Below, piece by piece: positions 1-7,821 of a stretch of 64,000 nucleotides of DNA. The notes below the pieces were generated by a model, which had not been told where the DNA came from, ran no database searches, and was given only the letters and a program-made list of their open reading frames with translations. The DNA lies in NCBI GenBank assembly GCA_009711805.1, contig VEMX01000007.1, positions 62,001 to 126,000 of the forward strand, read 5' to 3'. Each line of letters starts with the position of its first letter. Within the stretch, counting starts at the first letter, position 1. Both the position numbers and the translations under genes were made by a program. The stretch comes from Balneolaceae bacterium. Its GTDB lineage: Bacteria; Bacteroidota; Rhodothermia; Balneolales; Balneolaceae.

Positions 1-53
1 CATCAATAACGAGCAAATCAGAACTAATCGTAACACCCTTTTATCAAGAAATT

Positions 54-1076
54 TCACTTACCTATTCTTCCTTTGTATCTATATTTTTTCAGTTTTAGCC
101 CTTCCTTGTCTTCAGTATAACTAAACGAATACAACGCACCATTTTCATCTGCATAAACCGGATATCTTTTTTCAAAGCGGATGGGTTTCTCAAGCTTTCT
201 ATTTCCTTCTAAATCAAATAAATCTACATATTTTATTCCTGTTCCAAGCTCAACATAAACCGCTATCAACATTCCCTTAGCTACATATATCCCATGTATC
301 ATTGAAGTGGCATAATCTTTAATGTTGTGGCTTTGAATATTATATGAGTCAGGAATCTCAGGTTGTTTAAAAATTGCATTATCTATTTTAAATATCTGCT
401 GCACTTTTCCTTCCGAATTAACTATACGAACCTTGCCATCTAAAGGGTGACTAAGAGCCACCAACAATTGGCCGGTAGTTTGTATTGTACTAAAACTTGC
501 GTTAGAATAGCTTAGCATTTTTCCTGCAATAGCAAGTGTAGGAGGTAAAAAGTCCACCTCAGCCTTTCCATTTAATTTATTGAAGCACTGTACGGTGTTA
601 TCATCTGCAAGTGGAACAATGGCCCCTGTATGTGCGCATAGATAGTCGTCGATTTCCACTAAATCCATATAAGGTTTCTCTACAATATATGAATTCAAGA
701 AATCACCTGATGCAGAAAAAATGCTAATCCGCCTCAATCCAACATCCAGCACATATACTATGTCATCTTCCCCAATATATAAATCAATGGGTCGTCTAAA
801 TTCTCCCGGCCCACTTCCTTTTTGCCCAAATCTATTCCTTTCTACCAACTCCTGATCGTAAACAATAATGGCCAACTGTTGCCTGTCGAGTATATAGAGT
901 TCTCCCTTTGAGTTAAAATCGATTTCCATTGCTCCACTTAACAGGTCTCCCTTCAATACCTGTTCACTACTTAATTCAAAATAATCAGAGAACCCGGCTG
1001 TTGACTGTGCGTTTGAAACCCACTTAAAACCTACATTAATACAAAAAAAACAGACAATAACTCTATACAAATTCAT
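54..1076 (-). CDS. 6-bladed beta-propeller secreted protein
   Basis: A 340-residue protein with an N-terminal signal peptide (about residues 1-24, ending near SNAQ) and a mature part of repeated beta-propeller strands. The motif FGQKGSGPGEFRRP near residues 82-95 is the G-x-G-x-GPGEF hallmark of the 6-bladed beta-propeller (NHL/TolB-like) proteins common in Bacteroidota. The molecular role of this family is not established; export to periplasm or cell surface is likely. It lies 112 bp downstream of a tiny secreted Cys-containing peptide gene on the same strand, with a hairpin between them. A paralogue (positions 35471-36598) has the same GPGEF signature. Family assignment is fairly sure, function unknown. 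Confidence 0.8.
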   Translation of the reverse strand: MNLYRVIVCFFCINVGFKWVSNAQSTAGFSDYFELSSEQVLKGDLLSGAMEIDFNSKGELYILDRQQLAIIVYDQELVERNRFGQKGSGPGEFRRPIDLYIGEDDIVYVLDVGLRRISIFSASGDFLNSYIVEKPYMDLVEIDDYLCAHTGAIVPLADDNTVQCFNKLNGKAEVDFLPPTLAIAGKMLSYSNASFSTIQTTGQLLVALSHPLDGKVRIVNSEGKVQQIFKIDNAIFKQPEIPDSYNIQSHNIKDYATSMIHGIYVAKGMLIAVYVELGTGIKYVDLFDLEGNRKLEKPIRFEKRYPVYADENGALYSFSYTEDKEGLKLKKYRYKGRIGK

Positions 1077-1097
1077 AGAAATAATTAAGTAATAAAT

Positions 1098-1123
1098 TTC
1101 CCCGGGGTAATACCACCGGGGAA
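1098..1123. promoter_or_regulatory. Intercistronic hairpin between small peptide and propeller genes
   Basis: A perfect 8-bp inverted repeat (TTCCCCGG at 1098-1105, CCGGGGAA at 1116-1123) lies between the small peptide gene and the propeller gene, both on the minus strand. There is no clean T-run on the minus strand, so an mRNA stabiliser or partial attenuator giving more peptide than propeller is as likely as a terminator. Function is inference. Confidence 0.5.
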
Positions 1124-1188
1124 TTCTTTTAGTTTAAAATTATAAATCCCAAAACGGAATCGATAACAATTTCCAAAAAACACTTACC

Positions 1189-1404
1189 CTACTCTACAAT
1201 AATATCAGCACAGGGATAACTTTCTGGACTACATGGAACAATTGTTGCCTGCCAATCTACACAAGCTATTTTACTTTCACCCGTCACACCATCCAAGCAA
1301 GAAATCATGTACAAATCCTCAATTTCGGCGGTTGTTTTATTCAATGATGCGGAGACAAAAACACTTGTTACTATAAATAAACATATAAATGTTATTCTTT
1401 TCAT
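1189..1404 (-). CDS. Small secreted cysteine-containing peptide
   Basis: A 71-residue ORF with a clear signal peptide (MKRITFICLFIVTSVFVSA, residues 1-19) and a short mature part with four cysteines (SCLDG, ACVDW, PCSPE, PCADI) and an acidic end. No named family is recognised with certainty. Size, signal peptide, spaced cysteines and position directly upstream of a 6-bladed propeller gene recall the NVEAL-type small peptides found next to propeller genes in Bacteroides, although the NVEAL motif itself is absent. The next gene upstream (birA) is 123 bp away, so this gene probably starts its own transcript. A real gene is likely from the signal peptide and the spacing; function unknown. Confidence 0.6.
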   Translation of the reverse strand: MKRITFICLFIVTSVFVSASLNKTTAEIEDLYMISCLDGVTGESKIACVDWQATIVPCSPESYPCADIIVE

Positions 1405-1527
1405 AATCTAATACTTAGGATTAAAACTGAACAACCATTGTAAAAAAAAAACATTTCATCTCCAAATGAAAATAAACGTTCTCTTTTATTAACGAACTTC
1501 CATTACACTCTCAATAACTCCCTTCCT

Positions 1528-2310
1528 TCACAAATTAACCCTCACCTGCTCGTAGGCAAACTTTTGTACATCCATATGTTCATCCAGGGCAACTAAGACG
1601 CCGGCAGCATTTATTCCCAAAAACTTAAATCTTCCTGTTAATTCTTTGCCCCCAACAGTTAGCTTCACCCATTCGCCGTAATTAAGCATTCGGCAATTCA
1701 CAGCTTTTGGGAGTCCTTCATCCTGTTTTACCCACAGACGGTAGTAGTACTCTATGCGTTGCAATAATTCGGCCAGTATCTCTTCCCTGCTTTGTTCTTT
1801 TTGGGTAAGCTGAAACAATGAAGTTGCCTTATTGGAGAGAGCATCCCAAAAATCCCGTTGATTCACATTCAGCCCGATCCCAACAATCACTTTGTTTAGT
1901 TTATCACCACTGAATTGGGTTTCTGTTAAAATACCGGCCATCTTTTTGTTGTCAACCAGTACATCGTTTGGCCATTTGATGCTTGCCCAACTGTCATCAC
2001 CCGCTAAATCCATCAACTCTGTGATAGCCAGTGCACACCCTAACGTAAGCAACGGAAGGCGATCGGCTTTGGCAGGGGTAAATATCAAGCTAAACGTAAG
2101 GTTTTGCCCCGGAGTAGTTTGCCATTGCCTTTGATATTGCCCTCGCCCTTTTGTTTGGGTATCGGTAAGTATAACCGAGCCATGCGCCAACTCTCCGCCC
2201 TCTTGTTGCTTGGCGTAAGTGTTAGTGGATTCAAGTTCCTCGAAATAATGCAGGTGATGGCCCAGCCACGCTGTGGACAACCGGTTGTTAAAAGCGGAAC
2301 AGTTAAACAA
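1528..2310 (-). CDS. birA: Biotin--[acetyl-CoA-carboxylase] ligase
   Basis: Biotin protein ligase: activates biotin to biotinyl-AMP and attaches it to the carrier lysine of acetyl-CoA carboxylase and other carboxylases in the cytoplasm. 260 residues. The biotin-loop motif KGRGQYQRQW is near residues 54-63, the catalytic KWPND motif at 112-116 followed by KKMAGIL, and GIGLNVNQ near 143-150. The C-terminal SH3-like domain is present. There is no N-terminal winged-helix domain, so this is a monofunctional (group I) ligase that would not act as the bio-operon repressor. Assignment is firm. Confidence 0.93.
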   Translation of the reverse strand: MFNCSAFNNRLSTAWLGHHLHYFEELESTNTYAKQQEGGELAHGSVILTDTQTKGRGQYQRQWQTTPGQNLTFSLIFTPAKADRLPLLTLGCALAITELMDLAGDDSWASIKWPNDVLVDNKKMAGILTETQFSGDKLNKVIVGIGLNVNQRDFWDALSNKATSLFQLTQKEQSREEILAELLQRIEYYYRLWVKQDEGLPKAVNCRMLNYGEWVKLTVGGKELTGRFKFLGINAAGVLVALDEHMDVQKFAYEQVRVNL

Positions 2311-2401
2311 AGGAAATTAGTTTTACAGCTTAAATTCCTCTGAATATACTATGAATGATGATAAGAAATGATTGCTTGCAACACCTGCCAATCAGCTTTT
2401 A

Positions 2402-2701
2402 CTATTCTCCAATCTGAATTACGGAATCTTCCGTACCAAATTCGTTGGCTACATACTCATCAGCACTTTCATCATTTTCCCATCGCTCACCATCTATGTA
2501 ATATTTGAAGCGATATTCATTTTCAGGTTTCAGCCTTAAGGTTGTCTCCCAACGGCTCCCTCTTAGCTCCAGCTTGTCGGCACTGGTGCTCCAGTTATTA
2601 AACTCTCCGGCTACGGCAACTTCCTTCTCTGCCTGGTCAGCCGGTATTGATAAGGTTACTTTGCAGATGGTTCTCTTGGGGGTGAATTTTTTCGAAATCA
2701 T
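2402..2701 (-). CDS. CBM48 / isoamylase N-terminal-like glycogen-binding protein
   Basis: A 99-residue protein that is almost entirely an early-set immunoglobulin-like domain of the CBM48/AMPK-beta type. It contains VAVAGEFNNWS (about residues 30-40), WETTLRLKPENEYRFKYYIDGERW (48-71) and a C-terminal VANEFGTEDSVI strand, the usual order for this domain. No catalytic domain is attached, so binding of alpha-glucan or a regulatory partner is the probable role. Such stand-alone proteins are frequent in Bacteroidota. No signal peptide is seen, so it should be cytoplasmic. Family assignment good; ligand inferred. Confidence 0.8.
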   Translation of the reverse strand: MISKKFTPKRTICKVTLSIPADQAEKEVAVAGEFNNWSTSADKLELRGSRWETTLRLKPENEYRFKYYIDGERWENDESADEYVANEFGTEDSVIQIGE

Positions 2702-3010
2702 ACATGCGGCGTTTTGTTAATCTGTTATGATATCTGAATCTATTTATTCGTCTCTGATCAAGCAATAAGTACCCGGTAATCAAATTATTACTATATCGTG
2801 AATATAGTGTTGGAGCGATTTGGAGATTGGTTATTTGTTAATACCGCAGGCATGCTTTAGGCAGGGAATTAGTAATTAGGCAAGAAGGCAGAAGTGGATA
2901 CTTAGCTGATTCAATATCCCGGACCTAAAATACAACCCATGGCTTTAGTCGTGGGACAGAAGTGGAAACAATTGATAACTGAACCATTCTTAATTGTTCA
3001 AAAATTATCA
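2702..3010. other. Intergenic region without a recognised gene
   Basis: About 309 bp between the CBM48 gene and the isomerase gene. I see no convincing ORF or RNA. It holds one copy of a short A/T-rich motif (GAACCATTCTTAATTG, 2981-2996) that recurs near 39911 and 40721. It also has a TTAGGCAGGGAA string near 2857 resembling TTGGGCAGCGAA at about 14431. Confidence 0.4.
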
Positions 3011-4060
3011 CTACACCTCAGCAAGTTTGCTTTTCAGTAAGTCGATTTTGGCGATAGGAGTAGGATCTACATTATTGACAAGGGCAAGATAAATACTGAT
3101 CCAGTCTCCAAGTTGAATAAGTGAAAACAGGCGGGCAAGTCTGCTTACTCCATAGGTTTCTATTTCTATCACAGAAAGAGCCTGGTCTATCACCAACTCT
3201 TCAACAATTTCCATCCGGCGCTGTACTTTGGGATGGTCTTTGGTATCCTTCAATAAAATAACGCTCAGACGGCCGGTAAGGTGAGCAATCTGTTCCCATC
3301 CCACAATTTCATTATGATTCATCTCCGGGAGTACGTTTCCATAGGCCAGCATCTTGGCATTCTCCTCAAATTGTCCGCGCCACCGCAGGTTTACCGGCTC
3401 CATCATCCCTGCATCTGAGTAGATAATGGGAAGTGTTTCGCTTAATTCTTCAGCTATGGCAAGTGCTTCGTTTCCATTTAAGTCTGAAAAGTCATCCACT
3501 CCTTCACGTAACAGCTTATAGGTTTCTTCCAGGGCTTCATCTCCTTCACCCAGAAAACCCAGTTTTTGAAAAATTCTGAAAAGAGGAACAAAGCTATATG
3601 CAAGAGCAGCGCGAGGCGGCATTCCTCCCGGAATCCTGATATAATCAAAGTCTTCTTTTTCAGCAGTAACCAATAATTGTCCCCCCGAGGTTACAGCAAT
3701 CACTTGAGCCCCCTTCTTTAAAGCATTTTCCAACGCCGACAAGGTTTCCTCTGTATTACCAGAGAAGCTACAGGTAACAAACAGGGTGTTTTCTCCAACC
3801 CATTCCGGAATTTCGTAATGACGGTTTACATAGACGGGTACCGGGCATGTCGTCAGGGAATAAGCCCTGGTCAGGTCGGCGCCTATGGCAGACCCTCCCA
3901 TCCCCGCAAAACATATATTTTCAATTTTACTTTCATCTATCGTGAGTTCCAGATCTGCGGTAGCAGCTACAATTTCCTGCCAGTGTTCAGGAAAAGCTTT
4001 CACCAGCCCCCACATATCTTGGGTATCTATATTCTTTATTTCGTCTTTGGTAATTGCCAT
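3011..4060 (-). CDS. Bifunctional phosphoglucose/phosphomannose isomerase
   Basis: A 349-residue SIS-domain sugar-phosphate isomerase, interconverting glucose-6-P or mannose-6-P with fructose-6-P in the cytoplasm. Sugar-phosphate-binding motifs are GMGGSAIGADL (about residues 53-63) and SFSGNTEETLSALE (98-111). The C-terminal half carries PEMNHNEIVGWE with the conserved catalytic Glu/His region of bacterial PGI/PMI enzymes. Its start codon overlaps the end of ptsI at position 4060, so translation is probably coupled and the three-gene HPr-EI-isomerase unit is one transcript. Whether one or both activities are present cannot be told from sequence. Confidence 0.88.
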   Translation of the reverse strand: MAITKDEIKNIDTQDMWGLVKAFPEHWQEIVAATADLELTIDESKIENICFAGMGGSAIGADLTRAYSLTTCPVPVYVNRHYEIPEWVGENTLFVTCSFSGNTEETLSALENALKKGAQVIAVTSGGQLLVTAEKEDFDYIRIPGGMPPRAALAYSFVPLFRIFQKLGFLGEGDEALEETYKLLREGVDDFSDLNGNEALAIAEELSETLPIIYSDAGMMEPVNLRWRGQFEENAKMLAYGNVLPEMNHNEIVGWEQIAHLTGRLSVILLKDTKDHPKVQRRMEIVEELVIDQALSVIEIETYGVSRLARLFSLIQLGDWISIYLALVNNVDPTPIAKIDLLKSKLAEV

Positions 4061-5787
4061 TATCTTTTTTTCCAGTCGTTAAATAGTTCCTGTACTTCTT
4101 TTGCTGATGTAAGCCTTAATGCATCCTGCCCCAGAGCTTCAAAATCTGTTTTTTTGTAAGAGCTTAATAGTTTTTTTATTCGTGGAATAGAATGAAGATT
4201 CATACTTAGCTCGTGTATCCCCAAACCAAATATACAAGCTGCTCCAATTTCGAGCCCGGCTAATTCACCACATACGCTCACTTCAATATCTGCTTCCCGG
4301 GCAGCCTTGTGGGTCATATCAATTAACTTTAAAACTGCCGGGTTGTAATGCTGAAACAGTGTACAAATATCTTCATTGCCCCGATCAACGGCCAGGGTAT
4401 ACTGTGTTAAATCGTTGGTGCCAATACTAAAAAAATCTACTTCCCTGGCAAACTCAAAAGCTGACAGAGCTACACTGGGTACTTCAACCATCAATCCCAG
4501 GGGTACACTTTCATCAATATTGATCCCTCCAGCGAGTAAATCGGATTGTGCCTGTTCCATCTCTTTCCGAATTTCGCCTACTTCTTCGATGACAGAGACC
4601 ATAGGTACTAATATTTTCACTCTACCCGGATAACTACCAGCCACTTTCAAAATAGCACGTAATTGTTTTCTGAGCATCTCACGCTCATCCAACAGCATTC
4701 GAATACCCCGCCATCCTAAAAAGGGATTAGCCTCTTTATTTGTCCGAATACTCCCTTTATCTCCCCCCACATCAAACAGTCGTATTGTAGCGGGTCCTTC
4801 AATACCTTTGAGCATCTTGGTATAAAAAGCGACCTGTTCTTCAAAACTTTTTTGAAACCTGCGGCCAAATAAAAGGGATTCCGTTCGCAACAATCCTACA
4901 CCCTGGGGCGAACTTTCTACGGCTTTATCAATTTCTTCTTCGAACTCCACATTGGCCAGTAAACGAAAAGGGAATCCATCCCTGGTTTCAAATTCTGCCT
5001 GTTGCTTTAACTGTAGGGCATCGGCGGCCAAGGCTTTTTGCCTGGCCCTATATCTTAAAATCGTATCCGAATCAGGATCAAAAACAACTTCTCCCAACTC
5101 ACCGTCAATGGCTGCATTTTTTGCTTCTGATGCTGCTTTCAATGCGTTTTTTGAACTTACCACACAGGGTATACCCAACGATTGTGCGATGATAGCGGCA
5201 TGCGATGTCACTCCCCCTTTTTCCATTACCAATCCTGCTATCCCATTTTCATAGTAAGAAATTAAATCGGTGGGACTCATTTCTTTGGTCACAATAATGG
5301 AACCTTCTTTTGCTTTTTGCTCCTCTCTTTTATCACAGACAAGCCGCACCAGTCGGTCTCGTATATCTTCCAGGTCTATAATGCGCTGCCGGAAGAGTTC
5401 GGAACCACTTTCCTTCAGGCGTTCAATAAATTCACAAAATGTCTGATAGACAGCAAAATCAACGCTCAGTCGTTTTTTTTCTATAATCTGATAAACTTTC
5501 TTTTCTACTTCAGGATCTTCTACAATCTGCTGTTGGGCTTCAATAATATCAGCTGAATTCCGATCGTTCAGCTCACGGCCCATCTGTACAAGCTCATCTG
5601 TCAATTCTTTTTTAGCATTCTGAAACCGTTGTTTATGTAGGATTACCGCATCTTCTTCAATTTGACGTGGCGATACCGTGGCAATCGTGGTATCTATCAC
5701 ATATATGTCTCCTACAGCAATTCCTCGGCTTCCAGCCTGACCTGTAATCAACAAACTTTCTTTTGATTCACTCATCTCATTCATCAT
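4060..5787 (-). CDS. ptsI: Phosphoenolpyruvate--protein phosphotransferase (EI)
   Basis: Enzyme I of the PTS: takes phosphate from PEP and passes it to HPr. 575 residues, full length. The phosphorylated His is in GGVTSHAAI (His196). The PEP-binding barrel follows with LLRTESLLFGRR, FDVGGDKG, VPMVSVIEEV, GTNDLTQYTLAVDRGNE and the active cysteine in VCGELAG. It overlaps HPr by 11 bp at its start and the isomerase at its end. No EIIB/EIIC sugar permease is in this window. An EIIA-like domain does occur on the permease at 18947-21049, so a regulatory rather than a transport PTS is possible (inference). Confidence 0.95.
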   Translation of the reverse strand: MMNEMSESKESLLITGQAGSRGIAVGDIYVIDTTIATVSPRQIEEDAVILHKQRFQNAKKELTDELVQMGRELNDRNSADIIEAQQQIVEDPEVEKKVYQIIEKKRLSVDFAVYQTFCEFIERLKESGSELFRQRIIDLEDIRDRLVRLVCDKREEQKAKEGSIIVTKEMSPTDLISYYENGIAGLVMEKGGVTSHAAIIAQSLGIPCVVSSKNALKAASEAKNAAIDGELGEVVFDPDSDTILRYRARQKALAADALQLKQQAEFETRDGFPFRLLANVEFEEEIDKAVESSPQGVGLLRTESLLFGRRFQKSFEEQVAFYTKMLKGIEGPATIRLFDVGGDKGSIRTNKEANPFLGWRGIRMLLDEREMLRKQLRAILKVAGSYPGRVKILVPMVSVIEEVGEIRKEMEQAQSDLLAGGINIDESVPLGLMVEVPSVALSAFEFAREVDFFSIGTNDLTQYTLAVDRGNEDICTLFQHYNPAVLKLIDMTHKAAREADIEVSVCGELAGLEIGAACIFGLGIHELSMNLHSIPRIKKLLSSYKKTDFEALGQDALRLTSAKEVQELFNDWKKR

Positions 5788-6049
5788 CCATTCCGAACTT
5801 GTTTTCTATAAGTTCCACAATTGTTTTCAGGGCTTTTTTCTCATCCGGGCCATCCATTTCCAATTCAAGCTCGGCTCCTTCTTCAGCTGCAAGGGTCATC
5901 ACTCCCAAAATACTTTTACCGTTTACCCGATATCCGTACATATGTATATAGAAATCAGATTCAAACTTGCTGGCAAGTTTTACCAATGCCGCCGAGGGCC
6001 GGGCATGCAAACCTGCTGAATTTAATATTGTGACTTTCTTTTTAATCAT
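5777..6049 (-). CDS. ptsH: HPr phosphocarrier protein
   Basis: A 90-residue HPr. The EI-phosphorylated His15 is in AGLHARPSA, and the regulatory serine is at the classical position 46 in NGKSILGVMTL. Both sites match HPr proteins that serve EI and HPr kinase. It is the first gene of the HPr-EI-isomerase run and the next gene overlaps its end by 11 bp. About 170 bp of unique DNA upstream precede repeat locus A and should contain its promoter. Confidence 0.93.
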   Translation of the reverse strand: MIKKKVTILNSAGLHARPSAALVKLASKFESDFYIHMYGYRVNGKSILGVMTLAAEEGAELELEMDGPDEKKALKTIVELIENKFGMDDE

Positions 6050-6540
6050 ATTGAAAATATAGCTTCATAAAATGAAAATAAAATAACCAACAATCCATTA
6101 AGGGCAGCGAATTTACGAAGTTTTTGCCTTACGTTTTTGAAGTGTTTAAATACCTGTTGTCTTAACAAGCTCAAGTATCAATGTAAGTGCGTAGCCACAG
6201 CTATTCCTTCGGATTACATATGGGGTGTCAGGGATTGTTTGCGGGCCTGATGAGTAAGTTTTTGATGATGGCACATTAAAGTTGATACGCTTATGTCTGC
6301 TCTGATATTCTAAAACCATCTGCGCAACTCAGCGGTTCATCTGCGGGCCTCTGCGAGAAAAGAGAAGTGGGAAAAGGCTGGGAGGTTGGTTTGGGTAGTG
6401 TAGTTTCACGCGGATTTTCGCAGAGTTAGGCGCAGAGTTTCGCGGAGTGAGGGCAGAGGTGATGAGTAATTTTCTGATGATGGCATATTAAAGTTCATAC
6501 GCCCATTCTTGCCCATATACAGAATCCGGTATTCCCAAAC

Positions 6541-7209
6541 CATCTGCGTAACTCAGCGTTTCATCTGCGAGCCTCTGCGAGAAAAGGAAAGTTTGGAAAA
6601 AGCTGGGGAGGTTGATTCGGACATGGTAGTTTCACACAGAGTTAGGCGCGTAGGGGGGATATTAGAGGTCATTTGCGAGCCTGATGATTGAGTTTTTTAA
6701 TGATGAAACATTGAAATTAATGAGTAATCCGAGTTTCTTATCTGAAAGTTTTAAATAGGTTAAGAGTTGTTTGTAGTGAACCTCAGCTAATGATTCAACG
6801 GATTTTATCTCGACAATTACTTTGTGGTTGACTAATAGATCCATTCGGAAGCCCTGTTCCATTTCAACTTCTTTATATACAACGGGCACTCCCAATTGAG
6901 TTAGTACGGTGAATCCATCGTTACGAAGCTCATAAGCTAATGCCTGCTCATACACGGATTCCAGTAATCCCGGTCCCAACGTGGAATGTACTTTAAATGC
7001 CGCTCCCCGAATGGCATACGATATATCATTTTCGTGCATAAATTCCCCGCTTTTTAGTTGAACATAGTATTCCAAAGCCATCGGCGCAACTCAGCGGTTC
7101 ATCTGCGAGCCTCTGCGAGAAAAAAGAAGTGGGAAAAGGCTGGGTGGTTGGTTTGGGTAGAGTAGTTTCACGCGGATTTTCGCAGAGTTAGGCGCAGAGT
7201 TTCGCGGAG
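6541..7209. repeat. Direct duplication, copy 1 (copy 2 at 7284-7949)
   Basis: A block of about 670 bp (leader, complete GxxExxY gene, second leader) is repeated at 7284-7949. The two genes differ by one base seen in the reading frame (Ser versus Pro, near the 3' end). Left of the genes the copies differ by a 3-bp indel in a G-run and by small changes in the leader. The unit length is about 740 bp. Near identity points to recent duplication or gene conversion. Confidence 0.85.
6662..7081 (-). CDS. GxxExxY family PD-(D/E)XK-fold protein, copy 1
   Basis: A 139-residue protein with the family-defining G-L-L-E-S-V-Y (GxxExxY) in GPGLLESVYEQALAYEL, near residues 36-52. The PD-(D/E)XK nuclease-like core is complete: Asp in FRMDLLV, then VIVEIKSVE (E-x-K), then QLLTYLKL (Q-xxx-Y). 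No catalytic residue appears to be missing. Members are known as PDDEXK_3/GxxExxY proteins; their biological role is undetermined. The start codon is embedded in the conserved repeat junction (CCATCGGCGCAACTCAGCGG on the plus strand). It differs from copy 2 by one residue (Ser for Pro about 15 residues from the end). Confidence 0.85.
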   Translation of the reverse strand: MALEYYVQLKSGEFMHENDISYAIRGAAFKVHSTLGPGLLESVYEQALAYELRNDGFTVLTQLGVPVVYKEVEMEQGFRMDLLVNHKVIVEIKSVESLAEVHYKQLLTYLKLSDKKLGLLINFNVSSLKNSIIRLANDL

Positions 7210-7401
7210 GGCCGGGGTTGTTTGCAGGCCTGATGATGGCACATTGAAATTTCTACACTCATGCCTGTCCGGTATTCCAGAACCATCTGCGTAACTCAGC
7301 GGTACATCTGCGAGCCTCTGCGAGAAAAGGAAAGTTTGGAAAAAGCTGGGGAGGTTGATTCGGACATGGTAGTTTCACACAGAGTTAGGCGCGTAGGGAT
7401 A

Positions 7402-7821
7402 TTAGAGGTCATTTGCGAGCCTGATGATTGAGTTTTTTAATGATGGAACATTGAAATTAATGAGTAATCCGAGTTTCTTATCTGAAAGTTTTAAATAGGT
7501 TAAGAGTTGTTTGTAGTGAACCTCAGCTAATGATTCAACGGATTTTATCTCGACAATTACTTTGTGGTTGACTAATAGATCCATTCGGAAGCCCTGTTCC
7601 ATTTCAACTTCTTTATATACAACGGGCACTCCCAATTGAGTTAGTACGGTGAATCCATCGTTACGAAGCTCATAAGCTAATGCCTGCTCATACACGGATT
7701 CCAGTAATCCCGGTCCCAACGTGGAATGTACTTTAAATGCCGCTCCCCGAATGGCATACGATATATCATTTTCGTGCATAAATTCCCCGCTTTTTAGTTG
7801 AACATAGTATTCCAAAGCCAT
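7402..7821 (-). CDS. GxxExxY family PD-(D/E)XK-fold protein, copy 2
   Basis: Second 139-residue GxxExxY protein, identical to copy 1 except for one Pro/Ser change near the C-terminus. The GxxExxY helix, the D...ExK triad and the QxxxY motif are all intact, so both genes look functional. It is flanked on both sides by the CTCTGCG-rich leader repeats. A short minus-strand reading frame upstream (8046-7957) runs into the leader and is not counted as a gene. Confidence 0.85.
   Translation of the reverse strand: MALEYYVQLKSGEFMHENDISYAIRGAAFKVHSTLGPGLLESVYEQALAYELRNDGFTVLTQLGVPVVYKEVEMEQGFRMDLLVNHKVIVEIKSVESLAEVHYKQLLTYLKLSDKKLGLLINFNVPSLKNSIIRLANDL

Noticed and set aside
6662-7821. Toxin-antitoxin or restriction system made of the two GxxExxY genes
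   Set aside because: The two proteins are practically identical and no partner gene lies between them; duplication of one element explains the arrangement better.
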